A stretch of 64,000 bases of DNA, taken from assembly GCF_037038585.1 (NCBI RefSeq), contig NC_092560.1:83614049-83678048 (forward strand), written 5' to 3'. Made by a program: the position numbers and the translations under genes. The first letter of the stretch is position 1. Each line of letters opens with the position of its first letter. The DNA comes from Patagioenas fasciata. Taxonomy: Eukaryota; Chordata; Aves; Columbiformes; Columbidae. Positions 24,752-37,727 of this stretch are shown piece after piece. The notes below the pieces were generated by a model that saw only the letters and a list, made by a program, of their open reading frames with translations, was not told the origin of the DNA and ran no database searches.

Positions 24752-26387
24752 AAACCAAGGCATATAAGTAAAAGTTTAAACAAGCATATTTTGTTTAAAA
24801 TTATACATGCAATTATATATGCAATTTTGCTTAAAAATATATATGGTCTTCACTGCAAAATGTATTACTATGCTACATGTTCTAATTAGCTACTCAAATC
24901 TACGTCCTATTAAGGACATATTTCTGTGGATTGTATGGTATTAATATTTAAAAATGATGGTGGCATTCATTTCTGAACTATAGCCCCCAAGGTCTTGTTT
25001 CCTACTGGGATGATGGGGTTAAGAACCTGATTTCTGACTTAATTTCTGTACATTTTTGCAATGTATAATCAAGCATTCCCATATGGTGCACTATGGCAGC
25101 AAGTATCTAAATTTAAGTGCTATAATAGTCACAGCTTTTCCATAATATTCTTCACATGCTTTAGATCTTGCCTACACACAGCTTTGCACCATTTAATTAA
25201 ATAGATTTAAATGGTATAAACCTGCTTGGACATACTTATTATAGCGTCACTCCATTTAGTTTCAACTAATTCTCAACAATTTAAGTAGCTGGGCTTATAT
25301 TAATAGAAGAGCACCTGCAATAAGGGTTTGCCCTGGTTCTGACAGACACTTTTATAATTCAGTTTTTCAGATTAACCAGAGTTGGTCGAGCGCAGACATG
25401 TCTTTGATTGCACACTCGTGGCTTCATGATAAGTTATTTTCTGACCACAAGGCCCATCAAAACAACTCATCTTGTTTCTTTGAATTTTGATTCCTCAAAA
25501 TCATATTTCTCAAGGGATGGGGAGTATATTCTTCCCTACTCAAGGTCTTGGAGAACATCACCTCTAAAATGAATGCCTTTAAAAGAAATGTGAATTATCG
25601 TTCATCACTTTACAGGTCAGCTCACGGCAGCGGGGAAGTTTGACACCTTGAGGGCATAAATTGTTTGACGGAAATACACAATCCATAACTATTCTTCTTC
25701 TTAGCTTATGTTTGGTGTTTCCGAAAGGCCCCAAAAGCACTTTGTTTAAATCTTTCTTACACTTCACTTCCTAATCCGATCTTCTTCAGGTTCAGGGTTA
25801 ATGGCAGTTGAGGGTGACCTAAGAGAAGGTTCCATCACAGATGCTGCCCCATGTCAGACCTAAGGATGTATTAGACAAAATCGGCTCCCACTCTAATAAG
25901 ACCTTTGACCCTTCAGCCAGAAAAAAACATAAACATCAGGAAGAACTGGATGAATTTATTTTTTAAGTATGTTTTCTGCCTCTCTTGCCCCAAGGCTCTG
26001 TGAAGGAGTTGCTGATCTCCACATCTCCTCTGCCTCTACCTTTTTTCAGCATCATACAGACGTTGTCTTCAACCTCAAACCCATGGTAGTGAGGTGCTGA
26101 CACAGCAGTAAAACAAACACAAGAAAGCATTTAATTTAGATCATTAAAGACCAGTGGTCTGGATTCTGAAGGTTGCATCTTGCCGTGGTCAAATAACAAC
26201 CATGGAAAACTAAGGACATCAAGACTTGGGAAAAAAAAACATTTTAGGAGCAATTATGATGGAAGATGGGGCAAAGGATGGTCTCTCACGATCAACGTCA
26301 TGTTAGGTAGGATGCAAACATAGAAAATGACATTTATTCACAATCTGGGGCACTGTGTGGGTGCTGCTCATGTCCTGCCCCTCTGGA

Positions 26388-27157
26388 TGGCGTCACCGTA
26401 CAAACAACCACCTTGAACATGGTGTGATGGTACAAGTGAGCAGGTTGAACATGGTGTGATGGTACAAATGGCCACGTTGAACATGGTGTGACAGTACAAA
26501 TGGCCACGTTGAACAAGGTGTGACAGTACAAGAGACCACGTTGAACATGGTGTGACAGTACAAGAGACCGTGTTGAACATGGTGTAATGGTACAAGAGAC
26601 CGTGTTGAACAGGCTGTGACAGTACAAGAGACCACGTTGAACATGGTGTGATGGTACAAGAGACCACATTGAACATGGTGTGACGGTACAAGAGACCACG
26701 TTGAACATGGTGTGACGGTACAAGAGACCGTGTTGAACATGGTGTGACGGTACAAGAGACCACGTTGAACATGGAGTGACAGTACAAGAGACCACGTTGA
26801 ACATGGTGTGATGGTACAAGAGACCGTGTTGAACATGGTGTGACGGTACAAGAGACCACGTTGAACATGGTGTGCCAGTACAAGAGACCACGTTGAACAT
26901 GGTGTGACGGTACAAGAGACCACGTTGAACATGGTGTGATGGTACAAGAGACTGTGTTGAACATGATGTGACGGTACAAGAGACCACGTTGAACATGGTG
27001 TGATGGTACAAGAGACTGTGTTGAACATGATGTGACGGTACAAGAGACCACGTTAAACATGGTGTGACAGTACAAGAGACCGTGTTGAACATGGTGTGAC
27101 AATACAAGTGACCACGCTGAACATGGTGTGACCATAAAAGTGACCATGTTGAACAGA
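26388..27157. repeat. 32-bp minisatellite, 23 full units plus degenerate ends
   Basis: Tandem array with consensus unit gttgaacatggtgtgacggt followed by acaagagaccac. Full units start at 26412 and every 32 bp up to 27116, giving 23 with no insertion or deletion; a degenerate unit precedes them and a partial unit follows from 27148. Variation is by substitution only, chiefly gacgg/gatgg/gacag and ccac/ccgt/ctgt at the unit end. Two consecutive 64-bp dimers (26957-27084) suggest the start of a higher-order repeat. Because 32 is not a multiple of three and the unit has no minus-strand stop, all three minus frames stay open (216-275 codons); these are by-products, not a protein. Confidence 0.97.
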
Positions 27158-29075
27158 TGATGCGTTCTCCCTAGGAAGAAAATCTGCAGAAACAAGACAA
27201 CCTTTCCAGAGAAAGTTTAGTAGCTAAACCAGGACACTGCTTAGACTCCCTCCATTTTGGGGACTTCACATGCATTATTTTTTTTACAGCTACACCCTCT
27301 TTTCAAAGCTGAAAGTACCTACATTTGACATCGCCCAATGAATCTGCTGCCACCTCACTCAAAAACCACGTTACTTTAATGATATTTTGGTAGCTGAACT
27401 TTTGGTGTCGACGCTGCTTGCCCTGGCGGGGGGTGATGTGCCAGGGACACAAAGCTGCCTGGTCCAGCCACCAACACTCCGATGACAATTTACTCTTTTT
27501 CCGCGCACCCTGGTGCCTCAATAATTAGGGACATTTTCCAATGAAACAAACAGAAGCTGATGGAATTGGAAATACATTGTCAAGAGAAAGGAAAACTCAT
27601 GAGAAGTGCTTTTAACACCTAAAGCAAAGCTTGTTTTGTCAAGAGACCAAAGGCTTTTACCTCTCCTCCTTATACACATTCTGTGAAATTTAATGTCAAA
27701 CTAGAATGCACTTTGATAAATATTAAATTTTGTACCATACCAAAAAGGTGTGAGTTGATGGCATAATGGCATCCCTGCACAGCACATCAAGAATGTACAA
27801 CAGAATGCACACCAATTACAAAATACTCATTGACACAAGGAAAATAGAAGAAAAATAAAAGCAGGTCATAAGATGCTCATGAAAATGAAATCTCGGCCTT
27901 AAGCACCTTAGCAAATACGAACTTTTCTCTTCTAAAGCATGAAATGTGGCCTCCCAAGTGTGATCATTCCATCAACTCCAATATCTGCTGCCAGTCAGTA
28001 GCTGGCATTCGAAACAAGTTTTCCCACTTATTGTAAGAGAGTGGTTATCTGCTGGCTCCCTGCCTCGAAATCCTGAGATAACGCGCAGACTCAAGCCACG
28101 GTCCCGCTTCTCTCACGCTCCTAAGCCTGAAAATACACACAGTTCACCAAAGGGAAGAAAGGCAGCCTGAGAACTTAAAAAAAGGAAGAAAAAATGAGGC
28201 CAATTTTCACCTATCATGATGATCTCTAAATTGCCTTTAATAAGCTCCTGCAATAAAACAGGGAGCCAGGATTGTGGGCTGCTCGTCTGCGAAGGAGACA
28301 GCTCTATCTCCACACCGCGGTTTCTGCCTCCGTCCCGGGCATATTAACTTCATTTATCTCCTCCCACAGACTGAAAGGAGAAATAACCAGCTCTTGATTT
28401 CAGCACCTGCCCTTTATCTCTCTCTGTTTATGCAGGAGTCTTCTAAAAGGCTAATTACTCAGCTTGGACTTTCCCTGCCTTCTGCAGTACACAGCTAAAA
28501 GCATACGCTTAAAATAATGTTAATTATACTGTTTGTCTCCAGTCAGATCGCCCTAGGTCTGGAAGGAAAATACGAGTTAGATTTCCCATTTCCCAATAAT
28601 TCTTTGCTGAGAAAATGCAGAATATCTTTCCTAACACAAGCACAAATATATATCTACATATAGACATATACATCTATATATACATGACCTACTCCTACAC
28701 ACACACATTCACTTTGCATCCCATGTTGCTTCCCACAGTGAGAATCAGCAGGAGTACCAGGGTGTGCTACGAAAACGATAAGCTCCATTATGCAGATCAG
28801 GATCGTGGTTTTAAGTGCTGTTATTTTTAGTTGACATCCATTCAATGTTTAAACTACTGTCTGAACAACAGACTCAAGCTCTGAATGCACGTAACGCCTC
28901 CTGAATGCTGACTTCCTCGGCAAAGGCTGAGATAAGCAACTTGAAAACATTCACTATATTTATCTGTGCATACATGAGGTACTTATATGTAAGAAAAAAA
29001 AACACCATTGTTTGAGCTGCAGGGAACCAAATGAATAAAAGTGCTGTTGCAATCCTCATTTTCGCCAATCATAAC

Positions 29076-29427
29076 CTCTGGGGAGACCTTGTTGTGGCCT
29101 TTCTGGACTTAAAAGTGGCCCGTGAGAAAGATGGGGACAGACTTTTGAGCAGGGCCTGTTGCGATAGGACAAGGGGTGATGGTTTTAAACTAAAGGAGGG
29201 AGATTCAGGCTGGACATGAGGAAGAAATTGTTGTCCCTGAGGGAGGTGAGAGCCTGGCCCAGGTTGGGCAGAGAGGTGGTGGCTGAACCATCCCTGGAGA
29301 CATCCCAGGCCAGGCTGGACGGGGCTCTGAGCAACCTGAGCTGGTGAAGATGTCCCTGTCATGGCAGGGGGGGCACTGGGGGAGCTGGGAAGGTCCCTTC
29401 AACACAAACTGTTCTGTGATTCTATGA
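29076..29427 (+). mobile_element. CR1 LINE 3' fragment (about 350 bp)
   Basis: Plus-strand CR1: ctctggggagaccttgttg, then gcagggcctgttgcgatagg, then ggaagaaattgttgtccctg, ending ttctgtgattctatgaa, the typical octamer-like 3' end. It is intact at the 3' end and 5'-truncated. Confidence 0.94.
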
Positions 29428-31607
29428 ATTGCATGTAAGTCACGTCAAACCAGATGAAACAGACCCGTAATTCTTCCATAAATTGTCAAAGCTGGCCAGG
29501 AACAAGCCAACTCCTATCCAGAAGCCACTTCTCTGAATTAGCTGTACCCAAACCAGCCTGTGTTAGAAAAAAATGTCCTTTCAGCAGGCAATATTAGTCG
29601 GCCTACACGGCAGTACAGCTGGTAAAACTGAACTTAGCAATGTGAACAGCTTATTGTGCAGGAAAAGCAACGGTGCATAGGGTGGCTGGTAGGCCAAGAG
29701 TGTTGTTAAAGACATGGATTAAAGCTTTCTCCTTTATTTAGCCACTGAAATTCCAATTCCTCAGAGTGCCAGAGCTACTGTGTAACTATACCTTTAGTCT
29801 GATGTTAACAGGATTTTGTTGAGCTTGAGAAAAGTTTCTCCTGAAAACCTGAAGCGGGAAGACCTGAGGAATTATGAGACTCCCAGGAGAGAGGTGCAAG
29901 GACAGAGGACACGAAGACTCACAAAGTCACTTCTATGGGACAGAAACACATACTGCTCATCATTACGGTTATATAATGAAGTTATTTGCATTTATAAATT
30001 AATGCATGACATTAAAGATACCAAGGTCAGTGTCACCAACTTTTCTTCATGCAGGAGTAACCTGCTCTGGCTCAATTGTTGCTCAGCAAAAAGATTTGGA
30101 AAAAAAAAAGATAATAAACAGTAGGTGTAAGTGGACAATGTAGAAGAATTATGTGCCAGACTGACTGTGTTCACTTGGTAACCTTGTCCTCAAACCTAAG
30201 TGCTCCAAGTCACACAAGAAGCACCCTTAAAATCAGAAGTACCAGACTGCATGGTGAGGATTTACAGAGCTTGTCAAAAAATGCTGATATGCTGATATAA
30301 GTGGCAATATAAACACCTTGTTTTGAATGCTATATATAATTAATGCATAAAATGTAAACTCGATGGGATGACAACATTTCTTTAAATTGTGGCCTAACAT
30401 GTGGGTCATGTGGCACACTAAGTAACTGATAAAACCATATTTTTTTTCTAATTTATTTAGTGATGGCTCTACATTATGAATGAATCGCTGTAGCATCTTA
30501 ACATAAGAGCTTTTAATTATCTGCATGTAAGAATAAGCTGTCATAAAAAAAGCGAAATGTCTCTGGATTCCCAGTGTAGCAGGGACACAACCCGAGGGGC
30601 TGCATTTGGATCCAACAACTCCTCTGGAATTACAGGGTTCGGACTCTAGGACCAACCTCTCCCAAATTAATTCAGTCTGAGACACTAAATCCGTGACACG
30701 GGGAACTGTTGGAAAGAAATTAGTACTTGCAGCCAGCTTGACAATTCCCACTGGGTGTTTTAAAATTACCAGGGTATAAATAAGTCACCGGCCGTCGCCA
30801 ATGGCCGTGTGTCCTCAGTGAGCCTTATCAGATGATATTTATCACAAAATAAGCGGGTCTTGAGATGATACCTTAGCTCTCTTATCATGGAGTAGGAATA
30901 AAAATGGCTCTGTAGAAAGCAGAGTATTTAAAACACACTTGGCATAATAGAGAAGCAAAATTTCCTGTGTTTAAGAAAGCCACATAATTCCCATTTAGTT
31001 ACTTACCTACTCACAGAGATTTCATTATTGCAGTATTTAAACATCACACAGCCATTAATGGATTTTAGCCTCACAAAATCTGTCAAGTTGGTAAATCCCT
31101 CATGAGATCTGAGAGGTTCTCAGAACAGAGGGATCTGCTCAGGATTATACTGAAAGTTCATCATCATGTTGACTAGATTTTCAGGTCCTGAATTGATTTT
31201 CAGTAGGCTGGTTAATTCTGAACTAAAGCCCCAGAAATTTATTTATGTAGCATTTAAACAAGACCCAGACAGAGGTGCAGAACATTAGAGAAAGAAGAGT
31301 AAGTTAATAAAACAAATTATCAAAGTTTGGTTTTAGCTTAATTAAATAACAGATGGAGAGGTGAGACTGTATCTTCGAGATATCATGAAGAAAAAGTCAA
31401 CCTCAGCAAATATTAGTTCAATTTAATAACTAATCAAGAAAACTCAAACATTTAGCACAAATTATGAATTTAAATTAAAGCAGACACATACAGGCAATTC
31501 ACAATGCTTATTGATAAGAAAAACAATGTTTTGACACTTGGATATAAAGGGTGTGTGTGTAGTTGATTGAAAAGGACATTGTAATTGATGAGGTCTCGAG
31601 CACTTAC

Positions 31608-31721
31608 TCTTAGCCGGTCTTTGGGCAAAGCAACAGCTCCTTGCTTGATGATTTCCAGAACTCGCTCCACCGACAGTTCCGCGCCAGCTTGTTCTAATCG
31701 GGAGCTGAAAAAGCTGATCAC
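31608..31721 (-). CDS. DYM: DYM (dymeclin) internal coding exon B, 38 codons
   Basis: The minus strand encodes 38 residues, from [13 protein letters not shown] to ALPKDRLR, which continue directly from exon A in phase 0. The acceptor on the minus strand is a pyrimidine-rich stretch ending cattccag before GTG. The donor is CTAAGA followed by gtaagt, a full consensus donor. The exon is 114 nt, a multiple of three, so skipping it would keep the reading frame and remove 38 residues. The segment is rich in charged helix-forming residues ([10 protein letters not shown]), in keeping with the all-helical prediction for dymeclin. It sits between an intron of about 9.6 kb on the 5' side and one of about 29 kb on the 3' side. 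Confidence 0.95.
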
Positions 31722-32789
31722 CTGGAATGAGAAATCAGAGCACAGAAATAAATAGGAAAGAAGAGATCTCAGCATTAATTTACACACAAAGCTGTCATTT
31801 CTTGCCCTAGATCAACACATCTTAGAGAATAATCATGTTATTGCTTGTGTCACAGCCAGGGACACTTCACTAATAACAAATTAGCACAATTATCAGTATT
31901 CTCCCGCAGTCATTTTCAACGCAGAGATGACTTTACAATTTAACACACACAGCTGAATTCCTAAATTTACATTTTCAAGTACTGCGCACTGACATACGCT
32001 TGTATTTCTATCTGCCAGTACTTCTGCATGCCAGGATTTTTGATGCCTTCCAGTCTGACAGTTTGGGCTAGAAATTTAATTTTCAAGCATTAAAGTAAAA
32101 CCCTTGTAGTTCCAATGATTTCTGGACAGGGGCTTTAAGACAACTGTTAAATATCTCAATACAACTACGAGACTCTACATGACTTGCTTGGGGGTTTTGG
32201 AGCATCCAAAGCCACAGAAATTGGAGGAAGAAATAAAAAAGGCCACAAAGCCCATCTTGTCCCCAGATTAAGTACCTGATGTCCCCAATATACCTTCCCC
32301 ATCACAAATTCCAGGCCCAAGGACCTGTGCGTTCCCTTTTGACGTTCTCGTCCTCCATGGATCTCCCTGGTGAGGCCAAGTTGATTTTCACCACATTTCC
32401 CTCCCCACCCCCTTGTCTGTGCTCCAGCTGGTCCTTGTTAGCTAGAACACAGTTAGGTCAGGCTTTAACTTTGATCCCTCTCCAAGCTCAGCAGGTCGCA
32501 GCAGAAGCAGACATCCCACCGGCATTTCTCCATGTGGGACATCAGAAGACCTCCATTTCTAAAGCTCCTTTCATCCCAAAAGGACACACTTTGCAAACTC
32601 CATCCCGTATCCCAGAGGAACTCATCAGTCACGCATCCGAAACTCAAAACTCAAGAAGCGTATGGGGCTGAGTTTCAACACCTACTTAGAGTCCTTTGAG
32701 GGTACCACAAGATGGTCAGAGTTAATTGTTACGGCCTTTCTACACCTGAACACCTGGCTACTCCCTGGTGAAGCTACACACAGATTGTG

Positions 32790-33041
32790 CTCATGCTACT
32801 GGTACATTCTCCAACACCTCGTAGGCTCATGCTATTGGTAGGTTCTCCAACATCTTGTAGGCTCAGGCTACTGTCAGGATCTCCAACATCTTGTAGGCTC
32901 ACTCTACTAGTAGGTTCTCCAATATCTCGTAAGCTCATGCTACTGGTAGGTTCTCCAACATCTCATAGGCTCATGCTACCAGTAGGTTCTCCAGCATCTC
33001 ATAGGCTCATGCTACTGGTAGGTTCTCCAACATCTTGTAGG
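32790..33041 (+). repeat. 36-bp minisatellite, seven units
   Basis: Tandem array of 36-bp units with consensus ctcatgctactggtaggttc then tccaacatctcgtagg. Units start at 32790, 32826, 32862, 32898, 32934, 32970 and 33006, with a degenerate eighth from 33042. No indels are seen. The unit is a multiple of three, so one plus-strand frame (32787-33062) reads as a 12-residue repeat (LMLLVGSPTSCR). It has no exon-like splice context and lies antisense in a DYM intron, so it is considered non-coding. Confidence 0.95.
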
Positions 33042-34471
33042 CTTTGGACACCTCTCTTCTGAAAAACCACTCATGTCCACTTGTGTCTGAATCCCAACCT
33101 CCAGCACATCAAGTAATCTTTGTTAATTCTCCCAAGCAGAATTGAGGAAAAGTGTATTATATGACAAGAATCTCTCCTGAGCTCTGTTTTTTCTGTGGTG
33201 AGACACAGCCGGAGCCAGAAACCATTATCTTAATTATGCCTCCCAGCTCATAAAACAAAGACAACTGATGGCTTGATGACTTTGGGATTCAAATTTGTTG
33301 TTCCTCTCTTGTCATCCCTGAAATGCCAGCCCTTGTTTTGAGCAGGTCGATTTGCTGGATGGGAGAACAATTCTCTCTAGAAACCGAAGTACCAAGCGAG
33401 ACAGAGAGAGATGACACTTGCTAGATGATGTTTTTTGGGGTTGTTGTTGGATTTTGCCTTTTTGTGTGTGTTTTGTCTTAATTAACAGAAATGCGGAAAT
33501 GAGTCAAGAAAAAATTCAGGTTTAACCTTCTGTATTGTTACTACAATTATCTGCAGACTTGAATAGAGGGGAGAATTTCGCTGCCTCTGGCAGATGGTGC
33601 AGGTAGGTTTTACATTCTTACAGATAAGGACCTGCTGTGATCTCTGATCCTTGCAAAGAAAAACCAAAAATCAAAACAAAACAAACCAAACCAAAAACAG
33701 GAGGAGGAAGATATGCTGAGTTCATAGGAAACAGAAATTACTGAGGAAAATGGGAAGAAACAGCTCATTCAAAGAGCATGAGGACCTCGGTGTGAGGGTG
33801 ACACAGTTTTGGCAGAGTCTGGGACTAATTGCTGGTAGAGGAGACGCGGCTCATAGTGAAATGAGAAAGTCGCCCATAAACTTTGGAAGAAAAACCCACA
33901 TTCTTCCGACATTTAAACGCTCCTGTGCTGTCAGGAATCTCTGTGAATCCCGCCCTTGCTCGGGGCGGCTCCCGCGGAGAATCCATCATCCCACCAGCAG
34001 CTTGAGTTCCACTCGACCACAACAAAAGCAACATTTCATGTTCGGCTTTTAATCAAGAGGATGAAATTCTATCACAACGCATCTGCATAAAAAACTGAAT
34101 GAAGCTCACCGGATACTACCTGAATTCTTCTTATTTTGGAAAGGCAAAGCTTCCAATTTTAATGGAACACTTATGTTTTTGTAGTAAAGGTACTAATCTT
34201 GGTTGAGTTATATTTCACAAAGAACAGACCTATGATAGGCTTCCAATATTTTCAGGCTATGTCAGTATTTCACAGAACCCTGAATAGCTATTTTTGGTAT
34301 GCAGTTAAAGACTGAAATGAAAAATATCGACTTAAATAACAAGACTTATCTCTAAGCATCATTTGCCTCACTACTTCAGAAAATACAGAATTGGAATAAT
34401 TCCCTTTCTAACCCTGATAAGCACAGTATCCCAATGACGTACTCAGATACCCAGTGGGTACACCAATGAAA

Positions 34472-34510
34472 TTAAAAAATAAAATAAATAAAAATAAAAT
34501 AAAGCAAAAT
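34472..34510 (+). repeat. A/T-rich simple repeat (AAAAT-like)
   Basis: Irregular run of aaaataaaataaataaaaat type sequence, followed 20 bp on by a short (catacata) run. Confidence 0.6.
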
Positions 34511-37500
34511 AGCTATATAGAGGAAGACATACATACATACACAGAAGAGTTATATCAGTAAGAAAACTAAAAGGCATCTTGCTTTACACCCCAACTGCCC
34601 AAGCTCCCGTCTTCTCTGTAGCAGGTTTAACACTTTCCATAATTATCTGCTTAAATATAAAAGATGCAAATGAAAGCATAACATAATATTAAGGCAGAGT
34701 AGCCCTTTCCTTTGAAAGAGCTTTAATTATCTTCCACGCATAAGTAACAGAGCTATGTTTAAAATAATAATGAAAATTAATAGATTTCAACTCCTTCTCC
34801 ACTTAAAAAAAAAAGGAACCAGAAAAAGAGAACTGGGTGGATAACATTAAATGAGTTTCAAGTTTTCGCACATGCTTTAAAACCCAACGCTGAGCATATT
34901 AATGTATAGAAAAGAGTAAATCTTAGGGCGAACAAACCAGACCAAGAGATGGTGTCCATTTTTTGATATTCTGAAAATTATTTTTCTCAATTATTTGGGC
35001 AACAGGTCTAAGAAAACAGAAAATAACCGCGAAGACTGCTTAGGAAGAAGAATAACTTAATGAGAAGAAGAAACTTAATGAGTTGCTCCGAATTACTTGT
35101 ATCCAAGTCACGCTTTGAGACAAAAAACCCTCTTTGTGCAAGGAAAATAACCCATTTTAAAAAGCTCGCTCTCTCCAGTCTGTCTCCCATATTAACAGGG
35201 ATTAAAAGGCACATTTAATCCTGGCTTAAACAGCTCCTCATCGGGAATATCTTGTCAGCATTGAGATGAAACGCTGGATCTCCAGCGCCTTGTCCTGTGC
35301 AAAGAGCCTAATTCTGGTTTTGCGAGCATCCCAACCATGAGATGGGTTTGGTCAACACCAGCTCAGGGACCTCTAGGCTTTGTATTTATATATTAATTTG
35401 TATAATTATTATATATTACTACACCGTTCATATACTCAAGGTCTCTAAACAAAACCTGTTTTCTACAGTGATTTCCAAAAGCGCTTTTCAGAAAGCTTTT
35501 CCATTTAAGAGGTCAGTTCTCCCCCGGAGACTCATCTTTTGCCCTTTTGTTTTCTAAACAATAAATTTACAAAATATTTCTGGATATTAAAAGTGCTACA
35601 AGAAAACCAGAATGATTTAAAAGAGACATTTTAGTTTGGGAGCTTTCTTTTTTTTTTCAGATAATGAGGGAATAACCACAATGTCTATTATTCCACCCAT
35701 CTATTGTTTGCAATCAGGCTGAAAAGGCTGAAGTAAAGAAATATTTCTGTTTACTATAGCAGCAGGGCTATCAAGGACAAGATGTTGCCTCCACTTGGGT
35801 TCTTTCAGTGCGATGCCCCAGCCCATCCACAGCCATAACTAACACTTCATCTCCTTGTTTTCTCCTCCAGCTAAAAATAACAGTACGGTTCACTTCTGTC
35901 TCCTCTGCCCACAACGGTCAAGGTTAATTCGGCAGAAGAGAAAAAAGAGAAAATAACTTGGCACAAAATGAAAAAGTTCTGATTCCTTTATTTTTAAAAG
36001 GATGAAAAGAGAAAGATGCACATGTTGACATTGGTTATTTTACGTTTCCAGACGTGTTTGCTATCGGGAGAGGAAGATGCTGGATTGCCGGCACGCTGAA
36101 AAGGGGAAGAAAAGGAGAAAACAAACCTCTTGTCATAAAGTACTGCGGGATTAGCACTTCAGCTAAGCAGCTTCCTGAGGAAAATATAAATTACAACTAC
36201 GCTCAGGAGCCGATCATCAAACCCTCTGTCCTGCAGAAGAAACAAAGCTGACTTAAGAAGACAAAACTGCTCCAGGTGATTCAAAAGCAGGAGAAACACA
36301 AAAGGTTTAACGGCAAATCTAAGTTTTTCAGATTCTCTGTGAAACGAGGAGCAACGTGTTCAAAGACACGTGAACTTTTTCAAGGTACTCGGCTCTTCTC
36401 ATCCTCCACTTCTAGTAAAGAAAGTGAGGAGAAAAAAAAAATCACTTATTCAGTCTGGCCCTTTTAATTAGCAGGATCAAAGTTTTTCTAAATAAAATAA
36501 CCATGAAAGGTCAGTTCTCATGTTCATTGCAAGTCCTGAAACACAAGTTGCTGTGCCAGACTCAAGCCAACTCAACTGATTGTAAAATCGAGCAGGGCAA
36601 CATCTTCGGAGAATTAAATTCCTAGTAGGAAATTGCATCTATCGGACCCTTTGCACCACTAAACCATCGCTCCCGACCTCCTGCTTTCTATCCAATTATT
36701 TTGCAAACAACCGCCTTGCAGCTCCTAGTTAAGCTTGTTCAACCGCATGACATCTATCACTAGGAAACCTGAAAGTCATGAAAAGACAAGCTGAGTTCTC
36801 ACCATGGCCATGAACCAAACTCGCCCTTCAGAATTACAAGGGAAAAGTCATCACTGAATTCCTGACACATCTGAGGTTGCTGACCAAATTATGGACCACC
36901 TCTAGAACAGAGACATATAGATGGGTCACAGCTGAGCCGTTTCTCCGGGGTGAATGACAGGAACCACAGCATTCCTCTTTGTTCCCCATCCAGAGGAATA
37001 TCCCATTTAGCTAAATGAGATGCGCGATACCCTATTAAGATGACTTTCCAAAATGAAAAGTGAATTAATAGGAAACAGAAGGTATTTTGATTTCAGTTTC
37101 TCTGTAGAGCATTAACTGTTCCCATATGTTGCCAGTGAGCTGGCAATGGTGATTTTTAGCTTATTTATAAAATGCCAGAGGTAGATAAGTCGTTCTAAAT
37201 AAAAGAGTGTTCTATACAATCATGGCCCTTAAACATTACAACCTATTCTTTGCCTCAACATTGAAGCACACAGAGCTTACATGTTATCATCACAGTAACG
37301 TGAATGCTTCAAATCCTGAGACCAAGTCCTTAATTACTGTGATCCCACAGTTAACCTGGGCAACTGTCGCTGGTCTGGGCAGCTGTTGTAGCTGCAGAAC
37401 TGTCCCCATACTCCTGGAGACCTACAGAGATGTTCTTGGTCTTCTGCCCCCATGTCGTGCTGCCAAACGTCTGCTCTCCAGAGATCTTCGAGTCCCTGAA

Positions 37501-37727
37501 AACCTACCGCAGCGCTTCGTTGTTATTAACATCGGCAAGTCTTTGCTTACGACCTGTGAATCCACAACTATGTGGAAAAGGTTATTTCCTTCCCCTTCAC
37601 AGCAGTGTTTTATTTTAATAATATCACATCACCTTTGGCTGTGGCTGATCAGCACCCGTTCTATTTGTCCTCAGACGTCCTGTTTCCTACAGCTCTTGTT
37701 TCTTCCTAGAATTTCTTCCATGCTGCT

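Larger units (their letters stand above)
2585..31607 (-). other. DYM last intron (about 29 kb)
   Basis: The intron is bounded by the gtaagt donor after exon B and the ctcgttgcag acceptor before exon C. It is mainly AT-rich unique sequence. Recognisable contents are CR1 copies near 4.0-4.7, 13.8-14.4, 22.3-22.9 and 29.1-29.4 kb, a pyrimidine-rich stretch at 4.9-5.3 kb, an A-rich tract at 17.45-17.54 kb, AT-rich DNA at 20.3-20.45 kb, CpG-rich patches near 6.9-7.1, 8.2-8.7 and 20.8-21.1 kb, and a 32-bp minisatellite at 26.4-27.2 kb. I see no additional exon or RNA gene in it. The stretches 9.0-13.7, 14.4-20.2, 23.5-26.3 and 27.2-29.0 kb hold nothing I can name. Confidence 0.9.

Noticed and set aside
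26334-27195. Three overlapping minus-strand open frames of 216-275 codons
   Set aside because: They are produced by the stop-free 32-bp minisatellite unit cycling through all frames. There is no splice context, and the three frames encode the same repeated word.
26388-33041. Regular repeats resembling a CRISPR array
   Set aside because: The units are directly abutting with no unique spacers, and the host is a vertebrate; these are minisatellites.
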